From an uncultured Collinsella sp. (GTDB lineage Bacteria > Actinomycetota > Coriobacteriia > Coriobacteriales > Coriobacteriaceae): DNA of 27,808 bases. How positions within the stretch are numbered: the first letter of the stretch is position 1; the number at the start of each line of letters is the position of its first letter. The translations under genes were made by a program, and so were the position numbers. The stretch covers positions 1 to 27,808 of the forward strand of contig CALBOJ010000093.1 in the NCBI GenBank assembly GCA_937896835.1. Reading direction: 5' to 3'. The notes under the pieces are model-generated. The model had not been told where the DNA came from. It saw nothing but the letters and a program-made list of their open reading frames with translations, and ran no database searches. Below, in pieces: positions 15,821 to 24,688 of the stretch.

Positions 15821-17251
15821 TTAATTCTGCCGATGGGACAATTTGTCCATAAGCAAATTGAATCCTTCGACATTCATCAGCTTAGATAGCACGATGTAAA
15901 ACCCTAATGATCCGAGAGGGGCAACGATTAACGAAATAAGATTCCCGTTTGAAATGCGGATTAATAATAATGCGATCACCACGGAAAGCAATGTGGCAAT
16001 TGACGGCTTAAGAACGTCAATAAGCTGCTCAAATATGCCATAGCCGAGCACTTTTTTATTCGGGGTCATGTTAATTAACATCGAGACAAAACCGCAAAAA
16101 GCACTTGAAAGGGAGATCGCAAATACACCAAAAGGAATCGACATAATTAAAACGATGAACGAAATAGCCTTCTTGATGACCTCAAGCTTAAAACAAAGAG
16201 CGCCCTGTCCCGCTGCTTTTAGCGCCTGCCAATTCATAGATTGAAGGGGCTGAAATAGATAGAACAAGCAAGCAACTTGAAGATATGGGACGCATTCCAC
16301 CCATTTTCCACCCAAGAGAACAAGAACTAAAGGACGCGCGCAAGCTGCCAAAATTCCCATCATGGGGAAAACGAGATAGGCAGAAAGCTGCATCGCTTTT
16401 CTAAGGACTGATTTGAGCGCATTTTGGCTGTCTTTTTTTTCAGCCATTAGGGGCAACATTACATTACTAATTGGAGTGTTTAAGTTGCCTACAATTAAAG
16501 CCGGGAATTGGTTGCCGCGATTAAAGAAAGCCAGGTCTGCGGAAGAATAGAATTTGCCGATGACTAAAGAACGACCTTCAGTATAAATAGAATTAATAAG
16601 GTTGGCACTTGTAAATTGTATTCCAAGGGGCAACAGCTCTCTTGCTGAACCAACCACAAATTTTAGTCTAGGCGTCCATTTTGTTAACCAAGCCATTAGT
16701 ACCGTTGTCATCAGAACTGTGAGTATCTGCTGAATGATTAGCGCATAAATACCAAAACCCAACATTGCAACTACGATAGCCGCTAATCCTGAGATCAAGG
16801 AGCTGAGGAACGATGCGGAAAATTGCAGTCTAAATAAAAAGTTCTTTGCAATATAGGCCTTTTGAATTGCATTCAGTGCCGAAAGAGGAAGACGTAATGC
16901 CAGGACCCTTAGGTAAAGACACATATTTGCATTTCCATAGAAGTCTGCAATGCTTGGAGCCGCAAAAAATATCAATACATACAAGATGCTCGAAAATGCA
17001 ATAGAGCATGACAACATTGTCGAGTAATCAATTTGATTAATATCCGACTTTTGTATCAGCGCTTCGCCCAGTCCATTTGTGACGAGAACGTCTGCTAAAT
17101 TTGTAAATACGAGCAGCAATGAAAGCGTACCGTAGTCACTCGGGGACAGCAGGCGTGCCAGAATTAGAGAAATTACAAATAGGGCACCTTGTGTGGCAAA
17201 TCTCTCGCCTATTGCCCAAAACATACTGGTTGCAGCTTTATTCGAAGGCAT
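15821..17251 (-). CDS. wzx: Polysaccharide flippase, Wzx/MOP superfamily
   Basis: Should move the lipid-linked repeat unit across the cytoplasmic membrane. The 476-aa protein is hydrophobic throughout, with about 12-14 predicted membrane helices. It opens with FWAIGERFATQGALFVISLI, then ARLLSPSDYGTLSLLLVF, and contains FNRGNQFPALIVGNLNTPIS and VMLPLMAEKKD, all typical of the WzxC/MOP-type polysaccharide exporters. Its ATG shares one base with the stop of the polymerase gene (TAATG) and has GGTGAG upstream, so the two are coupled. It is AT-rich like the rest of the serotype core. Flippases are recognised by fold rather than by conserved residues, so substrate cannot be predicted. Confidence 0.88.
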   Translation of the reverse strand: MPSNKAATSMFWAIGERFATQGALFVISLILARLLSPSDYGTLSLLLVFTNLADVLVTNGLGEALIQKSDINQIDYSTMLSCSIAFSSILYVLIFFAAPSIADFYGNANMCLYLRVLALRLPLSALNAIQKAYIAKNFLFRLQFSASFLSSLISGLAAIVVAMLGFGIYALIIQQILTVLMTTVLMAWLTKWTPRLKFVVGSARELLPLGIQFTSANLINSIYTEGRSLVIGKFYSSADLAFFNRGNQFPALIVGNLNTPISNVMLPLMAEKKDSQNALKSVLRKAMQLSAYLVFPMMGILAACARPLVLVLLGGKWVECVPYLQVACLFYLFQPLQSMNWQALKAAGQGALCFKLEVIKKAISFIVLIMSIPFGVFAISLSSAFCGFVSMLINMTPNKKVLGYGIFEQLIDVLKPSIATLLSVVIALLLIRISNGNLISLIVAPLGSLGFYIVLSKLMNVEGFNLLMDKLSHRQN

Positions 17252-18495
17252 TATTTCTCACCATCCGTATTGCGCATACGATTAGTTCTTTCTGGTTCTA
17301 TATTGTTTAGGGCAAAACCAAAGGATGAAAATAGAAGCACGACCCCGACATTAATTGTGTAAGAGTAATAAGTTGATAATCCCAGAATCGCCATGAGATA
17401 AAAGAGGGCAACAAATTTGCACTGGCTATTTTTAGAAGGACCAAATAGGCATCGCGACAGGACGTACAAAAGCGGAACAACGGCTAAAACACCGTAATGA
17501 AACATCAAATAAATTATTTGATTATCGAAAAAAGGATAATTTGAATTCGTGCCATATCTATATCCAGCGCTAATTCCGTTACCGAATATAAGCGATGCCG
17601 GTTCAACCTGGCTAAAGAAAATATCATATTGGTTAGACCGTGTATCTTCTCCGATCCTGTTTAAAAACGAATCAAGAACTTCAGGATAGATCAACGACAA
17701 TGCCAAAAGTGCCGTTCCAGTTGCAAAAATAACAATTACTGTTCGTTTAAAAACTTTGTCAATTCCTTTAGCCATAAAAGTTGCAACAAGCATTACTAGC
17801 ATTGGTTGAATTAACCAACTTCTGGTTGCCAGCATTAATGCGGCGATGCAGGCCAGGATGCCTATACCCATCGTTATGAAATAGGCGTGTTCATCATTAG
17901 ATTTAAGCACCACGGTTGACCAATATAAACTGATGCCAAATGCAAAATAGTCCCTCGCAGGACACCATCCAATATAAGATCCAAAGCCACAAAGATATTT
18001 AAATTTTAGAATTGAAATAAGTGAAGCGATAAAGCAAAACAGAGAAAGAAGAGGGACCCATTTCTTTATAAGCAACTTGATGCTTGGCTCCTCCGCCAAT
18101 AGGTAAAACAAGGGAATTACAAATACTGTTGTTGGGACATCTCCAAAGAGCACACTGATTAAATCGCCCTCGTTATTGGCAATGGCGAATAAGCTATAAG
18201 TTATTAGTCCAAAAATTGAACAGGATATAATGAGCCAATTTTCTTTTCGAGATTTACTTATTGCACGCATCAAAAGAATGAAAAAACAGATTTGCTGAAT
18301 GAGATTAAATAAAGAAGCAAAGCGCCCGTTAGAAGTGCTGAATGCAAAACGGTTAATCTCCCAATCTGTTGCAAATGAGTATAAGGCACCCAGATCTCGA
18401 ACAAAGGGGACCATTAGACCAGATATTATTGCAATTCCTAATAGCAAGTCAGATATACTTCTGTTTTGATTCTGCAGTGTCATTTGGTTGCGCAA
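17251..18495 (-). CDS. wzy: Polysaccharide polymerase, Wzy-like membrane protein
   Basis: Predicted to join repeat units on the outer face of the membrane. About 414 aa with some 10-11 membrane helices and one large extracytoplasmic loop rich in polar and aromatic residues: EPASLIFGNGISAGYRYGTN, then NYPFFDNQIIYLMFHYGVLA. That layout is the signature of Wzy/O-antigen-ligase-type proteins, which share almost no sequence; position next to the flippase supports it. I start at the TTG at 18493-18495 because AAGGA lies eight bases upstream; an in-frame ATG at 18481-18483 is the alternative, and a longer frame to 18564 would overlap the upstream gene without a ribosome site. AT-rich. Confidence 0.78.
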   Translation of the reverse strand: MRNQMTLQNQNRSISDLLLGIAIISGLMVPFVRDLGALYSFATDWEINRFAFSTSNGRFASLFNLIQQICFFILLMRAISKSRKENWLIISCSIFGLITYSLFAIANNEGDLISVLFGDVPTTVFVIPLFYLLAEEPSIKLLIKKWVPLLSLFCFIASLISILKFKYLCGFGSYIGWCPARDYFAFGISLYWSTVVLKSNDEHAYFITMGIGILACIAALMLATRSWLIQPMLVMLVATFMAKGIDKVFKRTVIVIFATGTALLALSLIYPEVLDSFLNRIGEDTRSNQYDIFFSQVEPASLIFGNGISAGYRYGTNSNYPFFDNQIIYLMFHYGVLAVVPLLYVLSRCLFGPSKNSQCKFVALFYLMAILGLSTYYSYTINVGVVLLFSSFGFALNNIEPERTNRMRNTDGEK

Positions 18496-18529
18496 TGTTG
18501 TTTTCCTTATTGGAGGCTTCCGGGGAAAT

Positions 18530-19615
18530 CTAATTAAAAATAAGATCTGCCCATTCATTGCCAATAGTTTCTAAAGAAAGGGACTGCCTTAGCATCAGGG
18601 CATTATTAGACAAATGATTCGAATAAGACTTATCTTCGACGATCTTGTTGAACGCTTCGCTCTCAGCAAAATCGTCATCAATATCGACCAGAATGCCGTT
18701 CTCGCCATTCCGAATAACTGCTTCTGCTCCACCACCGCCACATTTGGTGCAAATTGTTGGAACCCCCATACACAAGGACTCAAGCATAGAATTAGATAGA
18801 CCCTCGAACTTTGATGACATTACAAAAGCCGATGCAGTTCTAATGTGCATAAGAGCGTCAGAAGAAAAGCCCATAAATTTGATTGAATCATCCATGTCAA
18901 GGCTATGAACAAGGCTTTCTAGTTCTGATCGAAGACTTCCCTTGCCAAAGATTTCAAGAGTATATTCAGGGTGTTTTTTATGAAACAGCGCAAATGACCT
19001 GATTGTCATCGAGTGATTTTTTTGAAGTTCAAGCCGTCCCGATGTGACGATTGCTTTTCTTCTAAGCCCAGAATACGGTTCAGGAAGTTCACTAAATATT
19101 GGATTTAAAATGATTTTGGAATTCGCCTGAAGGTATCTCGGCATTAAACTTGCCTGGCTATTTGTCTGGAACACAATTGCATCGGACCTGCGATACAACA
19201 TGTTTCTAATGAATGCGAGGATCTTATTGCCAGGAAAATCGAATCTCGGATCGTTTCGCACTGAAACAATAACCCTGTTTGGAAGTCCGATGGTCGCGAT
19301 AAGCGTATACATGTTTTGATGAGGTAAAAAGGAAATTACCGTAGCATTGGGCCGCTCGGAAATAAAACGTCGTATAAGCTTAATTTGGTCGAATGGCTTG
19401 AGCGTAGCACTTGCAAACTCAGAACGCACCTCGACTCCTTCGGGAACATCGTATTCAACAATGTTACTTTTAGTCAGGAGATAGGTAAACCTAATACCAT
19501 GAGCAACGAAGTATGACGCGAGCGCAAGCGAGACACGCTCGGCCCCGCCACCCATCAGGGAAGGGTGAACAAAAACAATATGCCCTGCTTCATGTATTAA
19601 CTTCTTTGAATTCAA
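18530..19615 (-). CDS. Glycosyltransferase family 4
   Basis: A 361-aa GT-B enzyme. The N-terminus IVFVHPSLMGGGAERVSLAL has the GGAER signature of GT4 enzymes acting on lipid-linked oligosaccharides. The C-terminal domain has TSGRLELQKNHSMTIRSFAL and the donor-binding E-x7-E in SSKFEGLSNSMLESLCMG. The closest functional type I can name is the PglH/PglA-like GalNAc or Gal transferases, but the sugar is not readable from sequence. The TTG start at 19613-19615 is preceded by AGAGG at six bases. It lies nine bases after the preceding GT4 gene, clearly in the same operon. It likely adds one sugar of the repeat unit. Confidence 0.87.
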   Translation of the reverse strand: MNSKKLIHEAGHIVFVHPSLMGGGAERVSLALASYFVAHGIRFTYLLTKSNIVEYDVPEGVEVRSEFASATLKPFDQIKLIRRFISERPNATVISFLPHQNMYTLIATIGLPNRVIVSVRNDPRFDFPGNKILAFIRNMLYRRSDAIVFQTNSQASLMPRYLQANSKIILNPIFSELPEPYSGLRRKAIVTSGRLELQKNHSMTIRSFALFHKKHPEYTLEIFGKGSLRSELESLVHSLDMDDSIKFMGFSSDALMHIRTASAFVMSSKFEGLSNSMLESLCMGVPTICTKCGGGGAEAVIRNGENGILVDIDDDFAESEAFNKIVEDKSYSNHLSNNALMLRQSLSLETIGNEWADLIFN

Positions 19616-19624
19616 TTTAATCCT

Positions 19625-20707
19625 CTAATTACCGCTGGTAGCATTGCAATAGATGCCGAGTATTTCGCTCAAGAGCAGATTGATATCGAATGAGCTGAGT
19701 ATCTTTTTTCGGGCTAAAGTTCCCATTTCTTTTCTAAGCTCGCTTGATTCGAGAAGATGATTCAATGCAACGGCCAGAGCTTGATGGTTATCAACCGGAA
19801 TCAGAACTCCATCAACACCATCATTAATTACTTGAGGAATTCCGCCAACGGGAGTGGCGACGGTTGGAATTCCTCTAGCCATGGCTTCAAGAACGCTCAT
19901 GGGGAGTCCTTCGTTTTTGGAGGGAAGGCAGTACACCGCGGCACGCTCAAAGATCTCCTCGCGTTCTGCGCCCGCGACCCAGCCGTGGAACTCGCAGCGT
20001 TCGGCAATACCAAGCTCGGCCGCAAGAGATTTATTCTTCTCGACCTCTCCGTCTCCGCCGAATACGATCTTAGTGTCGGGGAAACGCGACAGAATTTCCC
20101 TTGACGCGCGCAAGAGCACGTCAGGGCTCTTGTTCGCGTCAAGACGTCCTAAAAATAGGACGTCTTGACGCGAACAAGGTGAGCACGGCTGATTTGGGAC
20201 TTTAACACCGTTATGGACAACGTTAATCTTCTCAAGGTCGCAGACGTTTTCCGCAAAGTAGTCGAGCCATTCTTCCGACAGAACCACAACTCGGTCGGCG
20301 ATACTAAAGGTCTTTCTTACATCACGACGGTAGGAATCTCCACCCTCTTCGAAGGCCTTCTTAAACTCACCATCGTGGTCGTGGAGTATTACGTACTTGC
20401 CTGCTTTGTGGGCCATACGAGCCATAAGTGACTTACGTTTGTATGAGCCACGGGCGCTAATGTGTAAATGAATAATGTCATAGGATGGCATGATCATCGC
20501 ATAGCGAATCAACGCTCGGGAAAATGCGACGGATTTACCGAGCGTTGAGGAACCGATGCCCGTCCCCAGGTACTCAAAGGCATCGCATGCCTCAGGGAGA
20601 CCTGCGTCTAGATAACCTTTCACGACTGAAACGATTCCGCCGTGAAGAGAGAGATCGGGTCCAACCATCAACACCTTTGCATGGACGTGCGGATAACCTT
20701 TAGTCAT
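19625..20707 (-). CDS. Glycosyltransferase family 4, with a long perfect palindrome in its coding sequence
   Basis: A 360-aa GT-B enzyme adding a sugar to the growing repeat unit. Seen motifs are MVGPDLSLHGGIVSVVKGYL (14-33), VVHNGVKVP (163-171), FLGRLDANKSPDVLL (185-199) and the donor-site E-x7-E in SKNEGLPMSVLEAMARGIPT (E266, E274). Its ATG overlaps the acetyltransferase stop by 4 bases and has GAGG upstream. A perfect 23-bp inverted repeat (20129-20178) encodes residues 177-193, bridging the interdomain linker and the conserved GRLDANK segment. Reading frame and conserved residues are intact, so the gene should be functional. The composition is intermediate between the GC-rich cap genes and the AT-rich core. 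Confidence 0.88.
   Translation of the reverse strand: MTKGYPHVHAKVLMVGPDLSLHGGIVSVVKGYLDAGLPEACDAFEYLGTGIGSSTLGKSVAFSRALIRYAMIMPSYDIIHLHISARGSYKRKSLMARMAHKAGKYVILHDHDGEFKKAFEEGGDSYRRDVRKTFSIADRVVVLSEEWLDYFAENVCDLEKINVVHNGVKVPNQPCSPCSRQDVLFLGRLDANKSPDVLLRASREILSRFPDTKIVFGGDGEVEKNKSLAAELGIAERCEFHGWVAGAEREEIFERAAVYCLPSKNEGLPMSVLEAMARGIPTVATPVGGIPQVINDGVDGVLIPVDNHQALAVALNHLLESSELRKEMGTLARKKILSSFDINLLLSEILGIYCNATSGN
20129..20178. repeat. Perfect 23-bp inverted repeat with 4-base loop inside a glycosyltransferase gene
   Basis: Arms 20129-20151 and 20156-20178 are exact reverse complements around AAAA (UUUU in the mRNA). A second, weaker hairpin (CAAGAGC at 20111-20117 with GCTCTTG at 20126-20132) overlaps its left end, so the two are mutually exclusive. 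No U-tract follows, so it is not an intrinsic terminator. In mRNA it would be a two-turn duplex, long enough to be an RNase III substrate. Confidence 0.95.
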
Positions 20708-21222
20708 TGATTTCCTCTTACCGAAAGCTTAGACGGCGAGCCGGAAGCCCCCCAGATTGAAAACTCCGGGCCAACGTCTTTTGTCACTACCGTACCGGCT
20801 GCAATCACACAATGGTCGGCAATTCTAACGCCCTTAAGAATCGTTACGCCGCTGCCAATCCATACATCATTGCCGATGACGACATCCTGGTCATTCTCTG
20901 GAAGCTTGTCCGACTCATCAAGCGTTATCATGGGTCGGTCGAGAACATCTGTACGATGGTCTCCAGTAATAATTGTGAGATGAGGGCCGCTCATGACGTA
21001 ATTGCCGATATGAATCTTCGCACGGGTCGTCAGAAACGTTGCTCCTGGGCCAATATATATATCATGTCCCATGTAAATATTTTCAATCCCCTGAATTTCA
21101 CTACGACGACCGATGGTTACGTTTTTACCGCATGATGCAAAGGAGCGACGTAGGGCAGGGAGCAAGAGCAATTTGTTATAAGCTCGCGAGATACCATCAA
21201 GCAATCTGTACCCAGCGCCCAT
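20704..21222 (-). CDS. Hexapeptide-repeat O-acetyltransferase (left-handed beta-helix)
   Basis: A 172-aa trimeric acyltransferase expected to transfer acetyl from acetyl-CoA to a sugar hydroxyl of the polymer or precursor. Hexapeptide repeats are visible from about residue 36 on: VTIGRRSEIQGIENIYMGHD, IYIGPGATFL, AKIHIGNYVM, then VVIGNDVWIGSGVTILKGVR and IADHCVIAAGTVVTKDV. The ITGDHRTDV segment supplies the histidine typical of the maltose/galactoside acetyltransferase branch. I start at ATG 21220-21222, since GGAGG lies 11 bases upstream and this removes an overlap with capG; a GTG six codons earlier is the alternative. The true acceptor is unknown. Confidence 0.85.
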   Translation of the reverse strand: MGAGYRLLDGISRAYNKLLLLPALRRSFASCGKNVTIGRRSEIQGIENIYMGHDIYIGPGATFLTTRAKIHIGNYVMSGPHLTIITGDHRTDVLDRPMITLDESDKLPENDQDVVIGNDVWIGSGVTILKGVRIADHCVIAAGTVVTKDVGPEFSIWGASGSPSKLSVRGNQ

Positions 21223-21224
21223 GG

Positions 21225-22406
21225 CTAAGATTTCCTCCACACCATCTTGTCCACGACGCCGGTGTAGCTCTGGATGACCTTGACCACCTTGGTGGACACG
21301 GTCTCGTCGGCGTAGTCGGGCACGGGCGCCTCTGGCAGCGATCCCTCCGCGTCAAGTTCGACGGCGGTGTGGACGGCCTGCAGCAGGCCCTTCTCGGAGA
21401 TGCCTGCCAGCGTGAAGCAGGCCTTGTCCAGGGCCTCCGGGCGCTCGGTGGAGGTGCGGATGCACACCGCAGGGAACGGGCGGCCGACGCTCGCGAAGAA
21501 GCTGGACTCCTCGGGCAGGGTGCCGGAGTCGGACACCACCGCGAAGGCGTTCATCTGCAGGCAGTTGTAGTCGTGGAAGCCCATGGGCTCGTGCATGCGC
21601 ACGCGCGGGTCGAGCTGGAAGCCGGTGGCCTCCAGGCGCTTGCGGGAGCGCGGGTGGCAGGAGTACAGGATCGGCATATCGTACTTCTCGGCCAGCGCGT
21701 TGATGGCGGTGAACAGGCTCGTGAAGTTCGCCTCGGTGTCGATGTTCTCCTCGCGGTGCGCCGAGAGGAGCATGTAGCACTTGGGCTCCAGGCCGAGCTC
21801 GGAGAGGACGTCCGACGCCTCGATCTTGTCAAGGTTCGCGCGCAGGACCTCCGCCATGGGCGAGCCCGTGACGTAGGTGCGCTCCGGGGCGCAGCCGGTG
21901 TCCTTGAGGTAGCGGCGGGCGTGCTCGGAGTAGGCAAGGTTGACGTCGGAGATCACGTCGACGATGCGGCGGTTCGTCTCCTCGGGCAGGCACTCGTCCT
22001 TGCAGCGGTTGCCCGCCTCCATGTGGAAGATGGGGATGTGCAGGCGCTTTGCCGCGATGGCGGACAGGCAGCTGTTGGTGTCGCCCAGGATAAGCAGCGC
22101 GTCGGGCTGGACCTGGACCATCAGCTTATACGATGCCGCGATGATGTTGCCCACGGTCTCGCCCAGGTCGGCGCCCACGGCGTCCAGGTAGACGTCGGGG
22201 TCGGCGAGCTCCAGATCGCGGAAGAAGATGCCGTTCAAGGTGTAGTCGTAGTTCTGGCCGGTGTGCGCCAGCAGGCAGTCGAAGTGGCGGCGGCACTTCT
22301 TGATGACCTCTGACAGGCGGATGACCTCGGGGCGCGTGCCCACGATGATCAGCAGCTTCAGCCGGCCGTCGTCCTTGAATGCGATATCGGAATAGTCCTT
22401 GCCCAT
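21225..22406 (-). CDS. capG: UDP-N-acetyl-L-talosamine/UDP-GlcNAc 2-epimerase family enzyme, CapG-type
   Basis: Last step of UDP-L-FucNAc synthesis: C2 epimerisation of the UDP-L-talosamine intermediate. The 393-aa protein belongs to the WecB/MnaA fold: VGTRPEVIRLSEVIKK near 22, HTGQNYDYTLNGIFF, LLILGDTNSCLSA, IFHMEAGNRCKDECLPEETN and SDSGTLPEESSF. The last replaces the SGGxQEE motif of ordinary WecB and, with KDECLPEE, is characteristic of the CapG/FnlC branch. The ATG has GGAGG nine bases upstream. It immediately follows capF, which together with capE makes its substrate, so the order capE-capF-capG matches that of Staphylococcus aureus type 5/8 capsule loci. Highly GC-rich. Confidence 0.9.
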   Translation of the reverse strand: MGKDYSDIAFKDDGRLKLLIIVGTRPEVIRLSEVIKKCRRHFDCLLAHTGQNYDYTLNGIFFRDLELADPDVYLDAVGADLGETVGNIIAASYKLMVQVQPDALLILGDTNSCLSAIAAKRLHIPIFHMEAGNRCKDECLPEETNRRIVDVISDVNLAYSEHARRYLKDTGCAPERTYVTGSPMAEVLRANLDKIEASDVLSELGLEPKCYMLLSAHREENIDTEANFTSLFTAINALAEKYDMPILYSCHPRSRKRLEATGFQLDPRVRMHEPMGFHDYNCLQMNAFAVVSDSGTLPEESSFFASVGRPFPAVCIRTSTERPEALDKACFTLAGISEKGLLQAVHTAVELDAEGSLPEAPVPDYADETVSTKVVKVIQSYTGVVDKMVWRKS

Positions 22407-22410
22407 GCGG

Positions 22411-23628
22411 CTAGACCTCCTCGTAGTAGGTGTCGGGACTCTCGGGGTCGAAGTGCTCGTTGGCCCACATGACCGTCACGAGGTCCTCGGTGTCGGACAG
22501 GTTGGTGATGGAGTGCGTGTAGCCGGGGATCATCTCCACGGCGCGCATGTCCGACCCGGAGACGGTGTACTCGTCGACGGGGAACGGGTTGCCATCGGCG
22601 TCCTCCCCCACCTTCCTCAGCTTGATGGAGGCGGTGCCGGAGACCACCAGGAACCTCTCCCACTTGCTCATGTGCCAGTGGTTGCCCTTGGTGATGCCGG
22701 GCCTCGAGACGTTGATGGAGACCTGGCCGCGCTCGGGCGTGCGCAGGAACTCGGTGAACGAGCCGCGGTCGTCCGTGTTGGGCTTGAGGCTATAGGCGAA
22801 GTGCCCCGGCTCGTAGTAGGACAGGAACGTGCTCCAGAGCTTCTTGGAGAAGGAGCCGTCGGAAAGGTCGGGGACGGCAAGTGTCTCGCGGCTGTCGCGG
22901 AAGCCGTCGAGCAGGTAGACGATCTCGCCCAGGGTCTTCACATCGGTCTCCGGGACGTAGCAGAACCCGTCTCCCTCTACCCTCTCGAGGCCCTCGTAGC
23001 CGCAGCGGTGCTCCTCGCCGAGCAGGGCGCCAAGCATCTCGTCCACGAGGTCGTCGATGTAGAGGAGCTCCAGTTCCACGGATGGGTCGTTCACGGTGTA
23101 GGGGCGGCCGTTGGCGATGGCGTCGCAGAAGGTGGCCACGGCGGAGTTGTAGCGCGGGCGGCACCACTTGCCGTAGAGGTTCGGGAAGCGGTAGATGAGC
23201 ACCGGTGCGCCGGTCCTCTCTGAGTACTCTCGGAACAGTCCCTCACCCGCGAGCTTCGACTCGCCGTAGACCGAGCCCTCGAAGCGGCCCGACAGGCTCG
23301 CCTGCGCGGAGCTGGAGAGCATCACGGGGCACCTGTTGCCGTGGCGCTCGAGCGTGTCGAGCAGCGTGGAGGCGAACCCGAAGTTGCCCTCCATGAACTC
23401 GGATTGCTCCTTTGGGCGGTTGACGCCGGCCAGGTTGAAGACGAAGTCGGCGCGGGAGCAGAAGTCCTCCAGCTCCCCGGGGGTCGAGTCGACGTCGAAC
23501 TCCATGACCTCGAGGGGCAGCAGGCCCGCGAATCTCTCGCGGCGGTCCTTACCGTCCCTTATGTTCTTAAGCGCGCAGCAGAGGTTCCTCCCGACGAAGC
23601 CCCTCGCGCCGGTGACGAGGACGCGCAC
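22411..23628 (-). CDS. capF: Bifunctional UDP-sugar C3-epimerase/C4-reductase, CapF
   Basis: Second enzyme of UDP-L-FucNAc synthesis, converting the CapE product to UDP-N-acetyl-L-6-deoxytalosamine with NADPH. The 405 residues split into an SDR domain (1-270: TGARGFVG at 6-13, SSSAQAS at 105-111, Y121-x3-K125 in YGESK) and a cupin domain (290-405) with GNHWHMSKWERFLVVSG, whose H317 and H319 and the later YTHS histidine should hold the metal. That two-domain layout is specific to CapF. The GTG start at 23626-23628 lies one base after the capE stop. Its product feeds CapG directly downstream. Confidence 0.92.
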   Translation of the reverse strand: MRVLVTGARGFVGRNLCCALKNIRDGKDRRERFAGLLPLEVMEFDVDSTPGELEDFCSRADFVFNLAGVNRPKEQSEFMEGNFGFASTLLDTLERHGNRCPVMLSSSAQASLSGRFEGSVYGESKLAGEGLFREYSERTGAPVLIYRFPNLYGKWCRPRYNSAVATFCDAIANGRPYTVNDPSVELELLYIDDLVDEMLGALLGEEHRCGYEGLERVEGDGFCYVPETDVKTLGEIVYLLDGFRDSRETLAVPDLSDGSFSKKLWSTFLSYYEPGHFAYSLKPNTDDRGSFTEFLRTPERGQVSINVSRPGITKGNHWHMSKWERFLVVSGTASIKLRKVGEDADGNPFPVDEYTVSGSDMRAVEMIPGYTHSITNLSDTEDLVTVMWANEHFDPESPDTYYEEV

Positions 23629-23629
23629 C

Positions 23630-24688
23630 CTACTGCACCGCCTCGTGCTCGCGGCCCTCGAGTGCCAGCTGCACGTACTCGGCGGTCTTGATCTTGGCGA
23701 TGGTGCCCTCCACGTCGAGCCTCTCGGTGTTGTGGGAGGTGTAGGACTCGTCGGCCTGGGTCTCCACCTCGCCGTCGACGACGAACTTGTCGTAGTTCAG
23801 GTCGCGCGAGTCGCAGGCGACGCGGTAGTAGCCGCCCATGTCCTCGGCGCGCAGTCGCTCCTCGCGGGTCATGAGGGTCTCGAAGAGCTTCTCGCCGTGG
23901 CGGGTGCCGATGACCTGGGTGCCCACGCGGCCGAAGACCTCCTGGACGGCCTCGGCGAGGTCGCCGATGGTGGACGCCGGCGCCTTCTGGATGAACAGGT
24001 CGCCGGGGTTGGCGTGCTCGAAGGCGAACTGCACCAGGTCGACGGCCTCGTCCAGGTTCATGAGGAAGCGGGTCATGTTGGGGTCGGTGACCGTGAGCGG
24101 CTCGCCCTTGCGGATGCGGTCGATGAACAGCGGGATGACGCTGCCGCGCGAGCACATGACGTTGCCGTAGCGGGTGCAGCAGATGGTGGTGCGGCCGGCG
24201 CCGTTGCGGGCGTTGGCGTAGATGATGGACTCCATCATGGCCTTGGACTTGCCCATGGCGTTGATGGGGTAGGCGGCCTTGTCGGTGGACAAGCACACGA
24301 CGCGGTCCACGCCCTCCTCGATCGCGGCGTGGAGCACGTTGTCCGTGCCGATGACGTTGGTGCGCACGGCCTCCATGGGGAAGAACTCGCAGGAGGGAAC
24401 CTGCTTCAAGGCGGCGGCGTGGAAGATGTAGTCCACGCCGTGCATGGCGTCGCGCACGCTCTGGGCGTTGCGGACGTCGCCGATGAAGAAGCGCACCTTG
24501 GAGGCGAGCTCGGGCGACCTCTCCTGCAGGCGGTGGCGCATGTCGTCCTGCTTCTTCTCGTCGCGCGAGAAGATGCGGATCTCGGCAAGGTCGGTGTTCA
24601 TGAAGTGCTTGAGCACGGTGTTGCCGAACGAGCCGGTGCCGCCCGTGATCATGAGGGTCTTGTCTTTAAAGGTGGTCGAATCGTTCAT
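23630..24688 (-). CDS. capE: UDP-GlcNAc 4,6-dehydratase/5-epimerase, CapE
   Basis: First enzyme of UDP-L-FucNAc synthesis, acting on UDP-GlcNAc in the cytoplasm. The 352-aa SDR carries TGGTGSFG (15-22) for NADP binding, IFSRDEKKQDDMR, the STDK catalytic segment (134-137), and M145-x3-K149 in AYPINAMGKSKAMME in place of the usual YxxxK, which marks the CapE/PseB/FlaA1 inverting dehydratases. The Met rather than Tyr is normal for this family. The presence of capF and capG next to it points to L-FucNAc rather than pseudaminic acid. ATG start with AAGG upstream, directly against the stop of the WecG/TagA gene. GC-rich. Confidence 0.92.
   Translation of the reverse strand: MNDSTTFKDKTLMITGGTGSFGNTVLKHFMNTDLAEIRIFSRDEKKQDDMRHRLQERSPELASKVRFFIGDVRNAQSVRDAMHGVDYIFHAAALKQVPSCEFFPMEAVRTNVIGTDNVLHAAIEEGVDRVVCLSTDKAAYPINAMGKSKAMMESIIYANARNGAGRTTICCTRYGNVMCSRGSVIPLFIDRIRKGEPLTVTDPNMTRFLMNLDEAVDLVQFAFEHANPGDLFIQKAPASTIGDLAEAVQEVFGRVGTQVIGTRHGEKLFETLMTREERLRAEDMGGYYRVACDSRDLNYDKFVVDGEVETQADESYTSHNTERLDVEGTIAKIKTAEYVQLALEGREHEAVQ

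Noticed and set aside
20111..20178. The glycosyltransferase palindrome as an intrinsic terminator
   Set aside because: There is no U-tract after either arm on either strand; the U residues are in the loop.
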